A stretch of DNA of 64,000 bases from Pacificibacter maritimus (GCF_003814915.1 NZ_RKQK01000003.1:310001-374000); one strand, 5' to 3'; shown: positions 8,044 to 19,761, numbered from the stretch's first letter. Notes: generated by a model from the sequence alone, not told the origin. A program made the numbers and translations.

Positions 8044-9003
8044 CTATTGTTTGCTTTTCTCAATTTCTAAACGCTCGACAGCGCCAGATCGTAGCGTTGC
8101 GATTTGATCCAATAGACCTTGGCGATTAACCATCACATGTGGATCGCCTTCGGCGCGCTCTGCCAAAGCCTGACGATCTTCATTTAGACCATTAGAAAAT
8201 CCATGCGTGGTCAGGTGAACATCGATGCCTGCGTCACTATCTTGAGCACGTTCGTTCAGGTCATCCAGACTTTCGATAAAGGCCTCAACCTGCGATGGGC
8301 CTTCGATTGCATTCAGGCCCAGCCCCCCGATTGTGACCGCCCGATAGGTTTCACCTGCATCTTGAACGTCAAACATGTAAGACGCCGTGCCCCAAGTATG
8401 ACCGGGAGTTTCCAGCGCCGTAAAAATGTTGTCGCCCAAGGTGATTTTGTCATCCGTGGCGACAACCAGATCAGTTTCGATCATATCCCAAGCGCGGCGC
8501 CCACCTTGCGATGCTGCGGCATCTTTGGCGGCTTCATCCCAGCCTTTTTGCGTCATCACAAAGGTCGCATTTGGCAAAAGCGGTTTCAAAGCCGCCGCCC
8601 CGCCCACGTGATCAAAGTGACCATGGGTCATCAAAACATATTTGATATCAGCAAGATCAGTGCCCGTTTTGGCAATATTTTCCAGCAGTGGCTTGGTAAA
8701 AGGACCATAAAGTGTGTCGATCAACACGGTGCCTTCCGTCGTGTGTACCAACCACGATGACACCCAACAAATGCCAACATAGTCAACATTATCAAAGGGC
8801 GCCCATGTGTCTTGGATTTGCGCCTCTGGTGTGCCGAGCCATTTCCCGAGATCTGGTGGCATTTGACCTGTACGGCCAAATTCACCGAACTTCGCCATGA
8901 TCGGCCCTGAGGGACATCCATCAAACAGCGCTTGACCAAAAGCTGGCATGGCGGTTCCCATGGCCAAGGCAAGTGCCACCCCTTTTGCAATCTTAAATTT
9001 CAT
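8044..9003 (-). CDS. Exported metallo-beta-lactamase-fold hydrolase
   Basis: A 319-residue MBL-fold enzyme with a clear signal peptide (MKFKIAKGVALALAMGTAMPAFGQ), so periplasmic. Zinc ligands are visible: His127, His129, Asp131 and His132 in THGHFDHVGG, His202 in ETPGHTWG, and probably His267 in LTTHGFSNG, a pattern like subclass B3 enzymes. The ATG at 9003 follows a strong AAAGGGAGGAAGACCG site; an upstream start at 9030 would spoil the signal peptide. It is 48 bases downstream of the FAD oxidoreductase gene and probably co-transcribed. Substrate unknown: a lactone, ester or phosphodiester is as likely as a beta-lactam. Confidence 0.85.
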   Translation of the reverse strand: MKFKIAKGVALALAMGTAMPAFGQALFDGCPSGPIMAKFGEFGRTGQMPPDLGKWLGTPEAQIQDTWAPFDNVDYVGICWVSSWLVHTTEGTVLIDTLYGPFTKPLLENIAKTGTDLADIKYVLMTHGHFDHVGGAAALKPLLPNATFVMTQKGWDEAAKDAAASQGGRRAWDMIETDLVVATDDKITLGDNIFTALETPGHTWGTASYMFDVQDAGETYRAVTIGGLGLNAIEGPSQVEAFIESLDDLNERAQDSDAGIDVHLTTHGFSNGLNEDRQALAERAEGDPHVMVNRQGLLDQIATLRSGAVERLEIEKSKQ

Positions 9004-9051
9004 CGGTCTTCCTCCCTTTAGACTGCGCAAAATGCGCGGTTATTCTGTGCA

Positions 9052-10506
9052 TTACACTGGAATAAACTTTCCTGGATTCATCAAGTTTTGAGGATCAAGA
9101 GCCTGTTTAATCAACCGCATAGCATCCAGTTGACTGGGCTCTTTTAGCTTCAGCATCACGTCAAGTTTGCTTTGACCAATGCCGTGTTCTGCTGAAAACG
9201 ATCCGTTAAGACGCGACAACACCTCAAACGCATAGTCTTTGGCCGCTTCCAAAGGCAACTCATCCCAGTTTTTGCCTTTTGCAGCGGAAAGCGTGTAATG
9301 CAGATTGCCATCCCCGAGGTGTCCTACAGTAATGGGTTGAAACCCAAGCTCGGCCATTTTGACATCCATCTCAGCAACAAAATCGTGGATCACAGCCAAA
9401 GGCAACGAAATGTCCAAAAAGTAGGCTGGTCCATTTTCGGTGATTGATTCAAGGATCGATTCGCGCATTGTCCAAAGATCAATCCGCTGCTGTTCTGATT
9501 GAGCGATCATCGCATCCACGACAACCTCGTCTTCCATCAGCTCTGCCAAGGTGGCAAACACCAGATCTTGCAAACGGGTTTCCCCCTCTTCCCCGGGCTG
9601 TGCGTCATCTTTGCGATTTGATCCCACTTCGAAAAATATTCCTGTCTTAGCAGGCGCTTCCAAGGGGCGCTTTGTGTTTGGAAAAGCGTGGCAGATCACA
9701 TCGATGGCCACATCTGGCATGTATTCAAAGGCCTCCACTGCGCCGCCTGTGCGATCTTGCAAAGCATTCAAAACGCGGGGCGCGTCGGCCAAAGCGGCCA
9801 AGGACAAAAAGCCCGTTGTGCGGGCTTGTGGCATTGCGGCAAGTTTAAAAACCGCAGCCGTGATAATGCCCAAAGTACCTTCAGCGCCGATCAAAAGGTT
9901 TTTTAAGTCATAGCCCGTGTTGTCTTTGCGCAGTCCTGTGAGCGCGTTGATGATTGATCCATCTGGCAGCACAGCTTCGATGCCGATGCAGGATTCACGG
10001 GTGGTGCCATATTTGACAACATTCGATCCCCCTGCATTTGTAGATAAAGCGCCGCCGATCATAGCGCTTCCCTGTGCGCCAAATGTGAGCGGAAAAACGA
10101 GATCGTTTTCGGCTGCGCATTCTTGAGCGTTTTGCAAAATAACGCCCGCTTCCAGCGTCATGCTGCGCCCATCAAGATCGAGATTTCGGATCGTATTCAT
10201 ACGCTCTAGCGATAGGATCAGGCTTTTGTCGTCAGGCAAGGACACCCCGCCGCCGCACAGCCCCGTGCGCCCGCTTGATGGCACGATTGAAACACCAAAG
10301 GCGTGGCATAGGGCAACGATTTGTGCCACTTCATCTGTGGACTTAGGGCGCACGATTGCGAGCGGAGTGCCAGAATGATAGCCTGTCCAGTCTTGGCGGT
10401 AAGGTGCGGCCAATTCGTCATCGCCAAGCATCACATGTGACGCCCCAAGGACTTTTACACAATCATTCAAAAAATCTGCGTGCTTTTGGTCCATCGTATC
10501 AGGCAT
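9052..10506 (-). CDS. GlcD/D-lactate dehydrogenase-type FAD-binding oxidoreductase
   Basis: A 484-residue flavoprotein of the VAO/PCMH family with FAD-binding 4 and FAD-oxidase C domains. The FAD-contact PSSGRTGLCGGGVSL is in the N-terminal third, and the C-terminal domain has VGHLGDGNLHYTL and SAEHGIGQSKLD, as in glycolate oxidase GlcD, D-lactate and D-2-hydroxyglutarate dehydrogenases. It should oxidise a D-2-hydroxy acid, passing electrons to the respiratory chain. It is transcribed with the periplasmic MBL enzyme and divergently from the GntR gene at 10653, whose product probably controls it. Confidence 0.87.
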   Translation of the reverse strand: MPDTMDQKHADFLNDCVKVLGASHVMLGDDELAAPYRQDWTGYHSGTPLAIVRPKSTDEVAQIVALCHAFGVSIVPSSGRTGLCGGGVSLPDDKSLILSLERMNTIRNLDLDGRSMTLEAGVILQNAQECAAENDLVFPLTFGAQGSAMIGGALSTNAGGSNVVKYGTTRESCIGIEAVLPDGSIINALTGLRKDNTGYDLKNLLIGAEGTLGIITAAVFKLAAMPQARTTGFLSLAALADAPRVLNALQDRTGGAVEAFEYMPDVAIDVICHAFPNTKRPLEAPAKTGIFFEVGSNRKDDAQPGEEGETRLQDLVFATLAELMEDEVVVDAMIAQSEQQRIDLWTMRESILESITENGPAYFLDISLPLAVIHDFVAEMDVKMAELGFQPITVGHLGDGNLHYTLSAAKGKNWDELPLEAAKDYAFEVLSRLNGSFSAEHGIGQSKLDVMLKLKEPSQLDAMRLIKQALDPQNLMNPGKFIPV

Positions 10507-10557
10507 TCAATTTGTCCTATGGTTTGATCAGTCGTTGATTGAGTCGCGCTCAAAACT

Positions 10558-10572
10558 ACCATGTTACATGGT
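10558..10572. promoter_or_regulatory. Candidate GntR operator (perfect palindrome)
   Basis: ACCATG-TTA-CATGGT is a perfect 6+3+6 palindrome between the divergent starts of the FAD oxidoreductase (10506) and the GntR regulator (10653). A second, looser inverted pair, TATGGTTTGA near 10519 and ACCAAACCAT near 10597, flanks it. Short dyads of this size are usual targets of FCD-type GntR dimers; binding is inferred. Confidence 0.45.
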
Positions 10573-10652
10573 GGTGCAGGCTGTCAATTAACATTGACCA
10601 AACCATGACCCTAGGCCACAAAGTATCTGACCTTTATCTCAAGTGCAGGCAT

Positions 10653-11309
10653 ATGGACCCGATCCCGTTACAAACATCCGTTACCGAACAAACCGCGCAG
10701 CGCCTACGCGAAGCGATTATCCTAGGGGAATTCCCTCTTGGCACGAAGCTATCGGAGCAAAAACTAGCAGATCAATTGCAAGTCAGTCGGTCACCTGTGC
10801 GCGAAGCCTTGGTTTTGTTGCAAACTGAAGGGCTTGTGCGTGTTTTTCCAAAACGCGGGACCTTTGTTTTTTCGCCTGACGACAACCTAACGCGCGATTT
10901 ATGTGAACACCGCACCCTGTTGGAAACCGCCTGTGTGGCTCTTGCCATCGAACGCAACCACGCCCGCCTTTTGAAAGACCTCAAAGCCAGTTTCACCCAT
11001 ATGCAAAACGCTGTAAGTGCCGAAAACACCATAAATTATTCCCGTGGTGATCTCGCATTTCATCGTGCCATCATCAAACACAGCGGCAATAGTTCGATGA
11101 TAAAAGTCTATGAAACTACAATCGGCCCCATCATGGCGCTGCGCACGCATCTGTTTACCATTACGGGCATTCAGCTAGACAGATCCATGGAGCAGCACCA
11201 GCAGATCATAGAAGCCTGTGCCGCGAGAGATGTGGGCCGCGCTCAAGCTTTGTGCACGTCTCATATCCGCCACCTATCAGATCATGTATTTGAAGCGCAG
11301 CTCGGATAA
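10653..11309 (+). CDS. GntR family (FCD domain) transcriptional regulator
   Basis: A 218-residue regulator. The N-terminal winged helix (about residues 10-75) includes REAIILGEFPLGTKLSE, the recognition-helix segment LQVSRSPVREAL, and KRGTFVFSP. The C-terminal FCD ligand domain includes DLAFHRAI and a late HIRHL, whose histidines often bind a metal. ATG 10653 is chosen because the family begins close to the TEQTAQRLREAI helix; the in-frame extension to 10539 has an atypical composition and would run through the candidate operators. It is divergent from the GlcD-like/MBL pair and probably senses an organic acid used by them. Confidence 0.85.
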   Translation: MDPIPLQTSVTEQTAQRLREAIILGEFPLGTKLSEQKLADQLQVSRSPVREALVLLQTEGLVRVFPKRGTFVFSPDDNLTRDLCEHRTLLETACVALAIERNHARLLKDLKASFTHMQNAVSAENTINYSRGDLAFHRAIIKHSGNSSMIKVYETTIGPIMALRTHLFTITGIQLDRSMEQHQQIIEACAARDVGRAQALCTSHIRHLSDHVFEAQLG

Positions 11310-11364
11310 CCAAGTGGGCCTGTGGCATCGATTTGCGGAACACCACAAACACGCAAATACTGCG

Positions 11365-12066
11365 CTAATCTTGATCTATTGATGACTTTGCATTGATGGT
11401 GCTTTGAACCAACGAACAGGCTGCCGTGATATCCATTTCGGGCAAGGGTTTTTGTGCAATCTGCGCTGCTTCATCGGGGGATAGGCCGAGGCCGCGCAAG
11501 ATAGCGGTGACCACATGTGATCCATGGGAATCGGACGCCTCGCCCAGACTCACGCGCAAAAATGCAAAAAGAGTTGCCCCTGCAACCATATCGAGTGCGA
11601 CATTCAAAGGACCGTCAACAAAGCGGCCTTGATCAATGCCCTGTCGGATTTGCCGCGCCATGTAGCCGCTGATCAAGCGTTCAGGTCCAGCAGCTTCAAG
11701 CCCAACTTGGGTTATGAAACTGGCCAACAACGGATTGCTGCGCGCAAATTGGATCATCAATCCAATGCTCGCTGCGATTCTTTCAGCGGGATCTTCAAAA
11801 TCACCTACGGCGTCATGAACCAGCGCGATAAATTCGTCGCGCAGCTGATCATTTACGGCCAAAAGCAATTCTCTGTTGCTTTGAAAATAATTGTAGAAAG
11901 TACCACGGGAAACACCTGCTGTTGCAATGACATCATCAATAGCAGACGCGCCAACACCTTTTTGCGCAAAGACAGGCATGGCACTTTCAATTAAACGCTG
12001 GCGCGTTTTGGCACGTCGATCCGCCCCTACCCGTTTACGATGATCTGTTTCTTGATCGCCTGACAT
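11365..12066 (-). CDS. TetR/AcrR family regulator of the RND pump
   Basis: A 233-residue TetR-type repressor. The N-terminal helix-turn-helix spans about residues 20-65 (TRQRLIESAMPVFAQKG, then VIATAGVSRGTFYNYFQSNREL). The C-terminal ligand domain is variable, as usual. ATG 12066 follows AAGGGAGATTCTG; an ATG 33 bases further up lacks such a site. Divergent from the membrane-fusion/RND genes beginning at 12328, so it most likely represses that operon and itself. Confidence 0.87.
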   Translation of the reverse strand: MSGDQETDHRKRVGADRRAKTRQRLIESAMPVFAQKGVGASAIDDVIATAGVSRGTFYNYFQSNRELLLAVNDQLRDEFIALVHDAVGDFEDPAERIAASIGLMIQFARSNPLLASFITQVGLEAAGPERLISGYMARQIRQGIDQGRFVDGPLNVALDMVAGATLFAFLRVSLGEASDSHGSHVVTAILRGLGLSPDEAAQIAQKPLPEMDITAACSLVQSTINAKSSIDQD

Positions 12067-12133
12067 CAGAATCTCCCTTGGCTCTCGCAGATAGCACATT
12101 TTCGTGAGGTTGGAAATGACACTTGCATCAAAT

Positions 12134-12147
12134 TGACAAAAATGTCA
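12134..12147. promoter_or_regulatory. Candidate TetR operator overlapping a TTGACA box
   Basis: TGACA-AAAA-TGTCA is a perfect 5+4+5 dyad in the divergent TetR/RND region, overlapping a TTGACA at 12133-12138 that could be the -35 of the pump operon. An additional TGACACTT lies just upstream at about 12116. Position fits repression by the adjacent TetR protein; this is inference. Confidence 0.4.
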
Positions 12148-12327
12148 CTTCACAAGCAAGTTATTCCGACTGAGGTCTTGGCTCATTGCTAGGCATAGCG
12201 GCGGCGCACCAAATGAGTGCGGGTCGCAGCTTGTGCAAATCCACTTCAAGAGCGTGAGGTGGGTCGTTTTGTTAAGACTTCATCGGGCAAAGTCCCGCCT
12301 ATGGCGAAGCACACAAAGGAATCTTCA

Positions 12328-13365
12328 ATGAGACAACATCTCATGACTGCACTATTGGCCTGCATCTGCGCCCTGCCCACAACGGGCAACGCCCAATCAC
12401 CGAACGTCAAACTTGAAACAGTGGTTTCAAATTCAGCCGAAGTACCACGCGTGTTCTTTGGGCGCGTTGTTGCGCGCGAAACAGTAGATCTTGCGTTTCA
12501 AGTCGGTGGTCAAATCGTCGAATATCCCGTCGAAGAGGGGACTGCGGTTAAAGCAGGTCAATTGGTAGCGCAATTGGATCAAGAGCCTTTTGAATTGGCG
12601 CTCGAACAAGCGACAGCCCAAAAGGTTCAAGCGGATCGCACAGCACAACGTTACCGTGAACTGGCGGGAAGCTCGGTCACGGAAACCACATTGCAAGACT
12701 CCGAAACTGATGCCGAACTGGCAGGAATTGCCTTGAGAACCGCCCAGCGCAACCTTGAGCAAACCACACTGCATGCGCCGTTTGATGGGATTGTTGCCGC
12801 ACGCATCGTGTCAAACTATTCCACCGTTGCTGCTGGCACTTCGGTCGTGCGCTTGCATGACATGTCCGATCTACGGATCGAAATTGATGTGCCTGAAACC
12901 TTGGTACAAAGCGTTCGTCCTGGTCAATCGCTGAACGTGACTGCGCAATTCCCATCAATTGACAAAGCCTTTCCACTTGAGCTGCGCGAATTCAATGCTG
13001 AAACAGAACAAACTGGTCAAACCTACAGCATCACTCTTGGTATGACGCCACCTGAGGGCCTGAACATTTTGCCTGGTGCCTCTGCTAAAGTGACGGTTTA
13101 TTTCAGCACTGGTGAAGAAGGCATCATTGTTCCAGCTTCTGCGATCATTACAGAAAATGACGGTTCAACCAGCGTGATGGTATTCGACCCCACGGGCGCG
13201 AATGAGGGCACTGTGACAACAACCCCTGTTGAAATCACTCCAACAGATACAGGCAAAGTCCGCATTCTGTCTGGTTTGAGCGACGGCCAAGAAATCGTCA
13301 TTATCGGCGCAAATGCTTTGAGTGATGGCGACACTGTGCGCCGTTTCATCAGCTTCGAGGAGTAA
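12328..13365 (+). CDS. RND efflux periplasmic adaptor (membrane fusion) protein
   Basis: A 345-residue HlyD/AcrA-type adaptor with a signal peptide (MRQHLMTALLACICALPTTGNAQ). Following are the lipoyl half (VVARETVDLAFQVGGQIVEYPV), a short coiled-coil hairpin (about residues 95-140), the second lipoyl half (TTLHAPFDGIVAARIV) and the beta-barrel domain. No lipobox cysteine is present. ATG 12328 follows AAAGGA; the longer frame from 12217 would bury the signal peptide. It bridges the inner-membrane pump encoded six bases downstream to an outer-membrane channel not encoded here. Confidence 0.9.
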   Translation: MRQHLMTALLACICALPTTGNAQSPNVKLETVVSNSAEVPRVFFGRVVARETVDLAFQVGGQIVEYPVEEGTAVKAGQLVAQLDQEPFELALEQATAQKVQADRTAQRYRELAGSSVTETTLQDSETDAELAGIALRTAQRNLEQTTLHAPFDGIVAARIVSNYSTVAAGTSVVRLHDMSDLRIEIDVPETLVQSVRPGQSLNVTAQFPSIDKAFPLELREFNAETEQTGQTYSITLGMTPPEGLNILPGASAKVTVYFSTGEEGIIVPASAIITENDGSTSVMVFDPTGANEGTVTTTPVEITPTDTGKVRILSGLSDGQEIVIIGANALSDGDTVRRFISFEE

Positions 13366-13371
13366 GCTGTC

Positions 13372-16300
13372 ATGAATATCGCACGCACATCCATCGACAG
13401 ACCCATCTACACGTGGATCATTATGCTGATCTGTCTGCTTGGTGGCATCTGGGGTTTTAACTCACTTGGACGCCTCGAAGACCCAGCCTTTACCATTAAG
13501 ACTGCCATCGTGGTCACGCAATATCCTGGTGCATCAGCTGAAGAAGTTGCTCTTGAAGTATCTGAACCTATTGAATCTGAAATTCAGAAAATGGGCGAAG
13601 TCGACGACATCCAGACCATGAACCAACCGGGTTTGTCATGGATCACCGTCAATATGCGCGATCAATATGGCGGCACTGAATTACCCGCGATTTGGACAAA
13701 ACTACGCAACCGTGTAGGGGGTGCGGCCCTGCCCAGCGGAACATCCACACCCTTTGTGAACGATAGCTTTGGCGACGTCTACGGCATGTATTTTGCCGTC
13801 ACAGCACCTGGATTTTCCAACGCTGAGATCAATAATCTTTCCGCATATCTTCGTCGCGAACTGTTAAGTGTTGAAGGCGTTTCAGATGTCGCGCTGTCGG
13901 GGGTGCCCAATGAAGTGATTTTTGTGGAACCTGACCTTGCGCTGTCCACCTCTTTGGGCATTTCAAGTTCGGTCATTCAAGGCGCGATTTCAGGCGCGAA
14001 TGAAATGGTCGATGCAGGCCAAATTCAAACATCCGAAGGGCGCACTATTGTCCAGCGCCCACATGGTTCTGATAGCGAAGCAGAAATTGCGTCCCTCTCA
14101 GTGGGTATCGGTGGGAAGGTGGTAACACTTGACGACTTTTCCAATGTCTACCGTACGCAAGAAACCAACCCCGATCTCATCGTGCGTCACAATGGGGTTG
14201 CGGCCTTTACCTTGGGCGTTGCGGGTATTTCCAGCGAAAACATTGTTGAGGTGGGCAAACGTGTCGATGCGCATCTTGAAAAACTGCGTGTCGATATTCC
14301 CTTGGGTGTCTCAATCGAACCGATCTACCAGCAGCATACTGTCGTTGAAGATGCTTCAAATGCATTCTTGATCAACCTTGCCATGTCCGTGGCGATCGTT
14401 GTGGTCGTTCTCGCCATCTTCATGGGCTGGCAAGCCGCGGTTGTTGTGGGCTCGACACTCTTGCTGACTGTTGTCGGAACGCTTTTGTTCATGGCGCTAG
14501 GCGGCATTGAAATGGAACGGATTTCTCTCGGGGCACTTATCATTGCTATGGGGATGTTGGTCGACAACGCGATTGTGGTTGCTGAAGGCATGCAAATTGC
14601 GATGCGCAACGGCAAGTCATCGCGTGATGCGGCCACTGAAGCGTCGCAGAAGACGCAAATCCCTCTGCTTGGCGCGACGATTATTGGTATCATGGCATTT
14701 GCGGGCATTGGCCTGAGCCCTGATTCAACTGGTGAATTCTTATTTTCACTCTTTGCCGTGATCGGGATGTCACTGCTCTTGTCATGGGGGCTCGCCATCA
14801 CAGTCACGCCTTTGCTTGGCCACTACTTTTTCAAACAAGGCGAAGCCGACCAAACCGACACTGGGTACAATGGCGCTTTGTTCCAAGTTTACGCCAAAGT
14901 TCTGCGGCTGTGCTTGCGTCTACGTTGGCTCGTTGTTGCAGCTTTGGTTGTGACGACGGTGGTCTGCTACGCGCTGTTTGGCCAGATCAAGCAACAGTTC
15001 TTTCCCGACAGCAACACGCCATTGTATTTTGTTCACTACAAGCTGCCGCAAGGGGCTTCTATTCACCAGACATCAGGCGATATTGCTGTGCTGGAAGAGT
15101 GGTTGGAAAAGCGTGAAGATGTGACAACAGCCACCTCTTTTATCGGCATGGGCGCTTCACGCTTTATGCTGACCTACAATTCTGAAGATCCTAACCCAAG
15201 TTACGGGCATATGATTGTTCGTGTATCATCTTTGGATGTCATCGAAGCTGAAATGGATGCGCTAGAAGCCTATGCCGCTGAGGCCATTCCACAAGGTGAA
15301 TTCCGCGCAAAACGTTTGGCTTTCGGTCCAGGAAGCGGCGCGCCCATCGAAGTGCGGTTCTACGGTAAAGATGCTGATATTTTGCGCGACTTGGCAGATG
15401 AAGCCATCGAGCGGATGACAAATGCATCCGAAAACATCCTCACACCTCGTCAAGATTGGCGTGAACGTGAACTGGTTTTGCGCCCGATCTACGCAGATGA
15501 TCGCGCACAAGATGCGGGGATTTCACGATCAGACATTGCAAGAACACTTGAGTTCGCGGTCGAAGGCTTGCCCACAGGCACCTTCCGTGAGGCTGACCGC
15601 CAAGTGCCCATCGTATTGCGCGCTCCGCAGGACGATATCGCCTTAACCGATTACGTCATTTACTCGGAAAGCGGCAAGGGCTTCGTACCTATGATGCAAG
15701 TCATTGACGGCTTTACATTCGAGGCCCAAGATACACTGATCTTCCGCCGTGATCGGGCCGATGTCATCACTGTTGGCGTGGATATCCCGCGTGACTTAAC
15801 AGCAGCAGAAGTACAAGCCGAGATTCAAGAGGTTATTGAAGCCATGACCATTCCCGACGGATATTCGATGGAATGGGGAGGGGAATTGGAAAGTTCAAGC
15901 GATGCGCAAGCCTCACTTGGGAAACAATTGCCCTTTAGTATTATCATCATGGTTCTGATTTCCGTGTTGTTGTTCAACGCTTTGCGCCAACCAATCATCA
16001 TTTGGCTGCTTGTGCCGATGTCCGTGAATGGTGTCAGCTTGGGGCTTTTGGCCACGGGAATTCCCTTTACCTTTACGGCTTTGCTGGGGCTTTTGTCATT
16101 ATCAGGCATGCTAATCAAAAACGGCATCGTATTGGTCGAGGAAATCGATTTGACCCGCGAAGCTTCGCCTGAAATGTCACTGACCGATGCTATTGTTTCG
16201 GCATGCACATCGCGTTTGCGCCCAGTATTCTTAGCAGCCGCGACAACGATTTTGGGGATGCTGCCACTGATCAGTGATGCCTTTTTCAAATCTATGGCAG

Positions 16301-16416
16301 TCACGATTATGGGCGGCTTGGCCTTTGCATCGGTGCTAACATTGATCGCCGCACCTGTGCTGTACTACCTGCTGTTCGCCAAATCTGATGCCAAAGAAAA
16401 GGCAGCTGCGGCCTAA
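13372..16416 (+). CDS. RND efflux transporter permease subunit
   Basis: A 1014-residue RND pump with the family's 12 transmembrane segments and two large periplasmic loops. The TM4 proton-relay motif reads LVDNAIVVAE, so Asp398 is present but the second aspartate of AcrB (Asp408) is Asn399. The TM10 lysine is Lys916 in MLIKNGIVLVEE. The VDN variant occurs, as far as I recall, in TriC-like members. It exports drugs or other amphipathic compounds using the proton gradient. It is cotranscribed with the adaptor and followed by a strong terminator; an outer-membrane factor gene is missing, so a general TolC-type channel is presumably shared. Confidence 0.93.
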   Translation: MNIARTSIDRPIYTWIIMLICLLGGIWGFNSLGRLEDPAFTIKTAIVVTQYPGASAEEVALEVSEPIESEIQKMGEVDDIQTMNQPGLSWITVNMRDQYGGTELPAIWTKLRNRVGGAALPSGTSTPFVNDSFGDVYGMYFAVTAPGFSNAEINNLSAYLRRELLSVEGVSDVALSGVPNEVIFVEPDLALSTSLGISSSVIQGAISGANEMVDAGQIQTSEGRTIVQRPHGSDSEAEIASLSVGIGGKVVTLDDFSNVYRTQETNPDLIVRHNGVAAFTLGVAGISSENIVEVGKRVDAHLEKLRVDIPLGVSIEPIYQQHTVVEDASNAFLINLAMSVAIVVVVLAIFMGWQAAVVVGSTLLLTVVGTLLFMALGGIEMERISLGALIIAMGMLVDNAIVVAEGMQIAMRNGKSSRDAATEASQKTQIPLLGATIIGIMAFAGIGLSPDSTGEFLFSLFAVIGMSLLLSWGLAITVTPLLGHYFFKQGEADQTDTGYNGALFQVYAKVLRLCLRLRWLVVAALVVTTVVCYALFGQIKQQFFPDSNTPLYFVHYKLPQGASIHQTSGDIAVLEEWLEKREDVTTATSFIGMGASRFMLTYNSEDPNPSYGHMIVRVSSLDVIEAEMDALEAYAAEAIPQGEFRAKRLAFGPGSGAPIEVRFYGKDADILRDLADEAIERMTNASENILTPRQDWRERELVLRPIYADDRAQDAGISRSDIARTLEFAVEGLPTGTFREADRQVPIVLRAPQDDIALTDYVIYSESGKGFVPMMQVIDGFTFEAQDTLIFRRDRADVITVGVDIPRDLTAAEVQAEIQEVIEAMTIPDGYSMEWGGELESSSDAQASLGKQLPFSIIIMVLISVLLFNALRQPIIIWLLVPMSVNGVSLGLLATGIPFTFTALLGLLSLSGMLIKNGIVLVEEIDLTREASPEMSLTDAIVSACTSRLRPVFLAAATTILGMLPLISDAFFKSMAVTIMGGLAFASVLTLIAAPVLYYLLFAKSDAKEKAAAA

Positions 16417-16456
16417 GTTGGCTGACAGAATTGCGCAAAGCCGCACTAAAAATCTA

Positions 16457-16489
16457 ACGGGGTCAGCACGCTGCTGGCCCCGTTTTTTT
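16457..16489 (+). terminator. Rho-independent terminator of the RND operon
   Basis: ACGGGGTCAGCA and TGCTGGCCCCGT pair with a short loop (two internal mismatches) and are followed by a run of seven T. It lies between the convergent RND and oxyR ends and may also serve oxyR. Confidence 0.88.
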
Positions 16490-16535
16490 ACTCAAACACA
16501 GCTGCCATCACCCCAACAACTTCGAAACCTTAGAC

Positions 16536-17426
16536 TCAAGTGGCGGCAGCCCTTCGCACGATATTTGCGATCTCGGTCAGCTTGTCAGCCAATGGGGTTG
16601 TCCTGCGCCAAACCATTCCGATACGCCGCGAAGGGCTAGGTGATTGGAACCGCGCGACCGACACATCTGCACGCTGGGTTTCTAAGGCAATTGCCATTTC
16701 TGGGATCAGCGTTATCCCCATGCCTGAGCCTACCATCTGCACCAAGGTGGACAGCGAACTGCCTTCCATCAGATAGCGCGGGCGCGCGACTGAAACATCG
16801 CAAAAACTCAGCGCTTGATCGCGAAAACAGTGCCCTTCTTCGAGTAAAAGCAGCCGCATGTCCTGCAAAACCTTCGGACTGGGCACGGGTTTGTCGATGT
16901 CATTTATAGGGCGAACAAGAACAAAATCTTCTTCGAACAGATCAATTTCTTGCAACGCAGGTTCTGATATCGGCAAAGCAACAATCGCCGCGTCTAGTCG
17001 CGAGTCTTGTAAATCTGCGATCAAAGATTTTGTCACAGATTCGCGCGGAAAGAGTTCAAGTGCAGGCATGGTTTCGGCCAGTGAACTCATCACCTGCGGC
17101 AAAAGATAGGGGGCGACAGTTGGAATAACACCTAGGCGCAACGCGCCTGTCAGCGGCCCCAAAGCAGATCGCGCGAGATCGGTCAGCTCACCAACTTGCA
17201 CTAAAATCTGGCGCGCTCGCACTAAAAAAGTCTGGCCAAGACTTGTCAAATGAATGCGCCGCGCCCCACGTTCAACCAATGGCGATCCAAGCATTGCTTC
17301 CAATTCTTTAATTTGCACCGAAAGAGCTGGTTGGGAAATTCCGCAGGCCTCGGCTGCGCGACCAAAGTGTTCATGGCGCGCCAAAGCATCGAAATATCTG
17401 AGGTGTTTGAGGGTTAATCCAATCAT
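16536..17426 (-). CDS. oxyR: Hydrogen peroxide-responsive LysR regulator OxyR
   Basis: A 296-residue LysR-type activator with the usual N-terminal HTH (HFGRAAEACGISQPALSVQIKELE). The redox signature EEGHCFRDQALSFCDV places cysteines at 200 and 209, equivalent to the Cys199/Cys208 disulfide switch of E. coli OxyR. Peroxide oxidation turns it into an activator. Divergent from katG with 99 bases between starts, the classic arrangement, so it should control katG and itself. Confidence 0.93.
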   Translation of the reverse strand: MIGLTLKHLRYFDALARHEHFGRAAEACGISQPALSVQIKELEAMLGSPLVERGARRIHLTSLGQTFLVRARQILVQVGELTDLARSALGPLTGALRLGVIPTVAPYLLPQVMSSLAETMPALELFPRESVTKSLIADLQDSRLDAAIVALPISEPALQEIDLFEEDFVLVRPINDIDKPVPSPKVLQDMRLLLLEEGHCFRDQALSFCDVSVARPRYLMEGSSLSTLVQMVGSGMGITLIPEMAIALETQRADVSVARFQSPSPSRRIGMVWRRTTPLADKLTEIANIVRRAAAT

Positions 17427-17435
17427 AGGAAAAAG

Positions 17436-17473
17436 TTATCGTATTTAAAAGAATAATCAATTGGAATTTATAG
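17436..17473. promoter_or_regulatory. Possible OxyR-binding half-sites
   Basis: In the oxyR-katG intergenic region the tetranucleotides TTAT (17436), ATAA (17453), TTAT (17468) and ATAG (17470) alternate at helical-turn-like spacings, loosely like the spaced ATAG/CTAT half-sites of OxyR tetramers. Match to a consensus is weak; the location is the main argument. Confidence 0.25.
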
Positions 17474-17492
17474 AGATAGCAAGTTAGCCTGA

Positions 17493-19703
<2,211 letters not shown>

Positions 19704-19761
19704 CGCTTCGATGCTTTGAGCAGACAAGTTTGCCAAAGCGGCACAGCACATAAAAACAAGT

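Noticed and set aside
8044-9003. Beta-lactam resistance gene
   Set aside because: The fold and zinc ligands are shared by many hydrolases; operon context points to metabolism, so no resistance claim is made.
14325-14807. 160-codon minus-strand frame inside the RND pump gene
   Set aside because: Mirror of hydrophobic codons of the pump; no motif.
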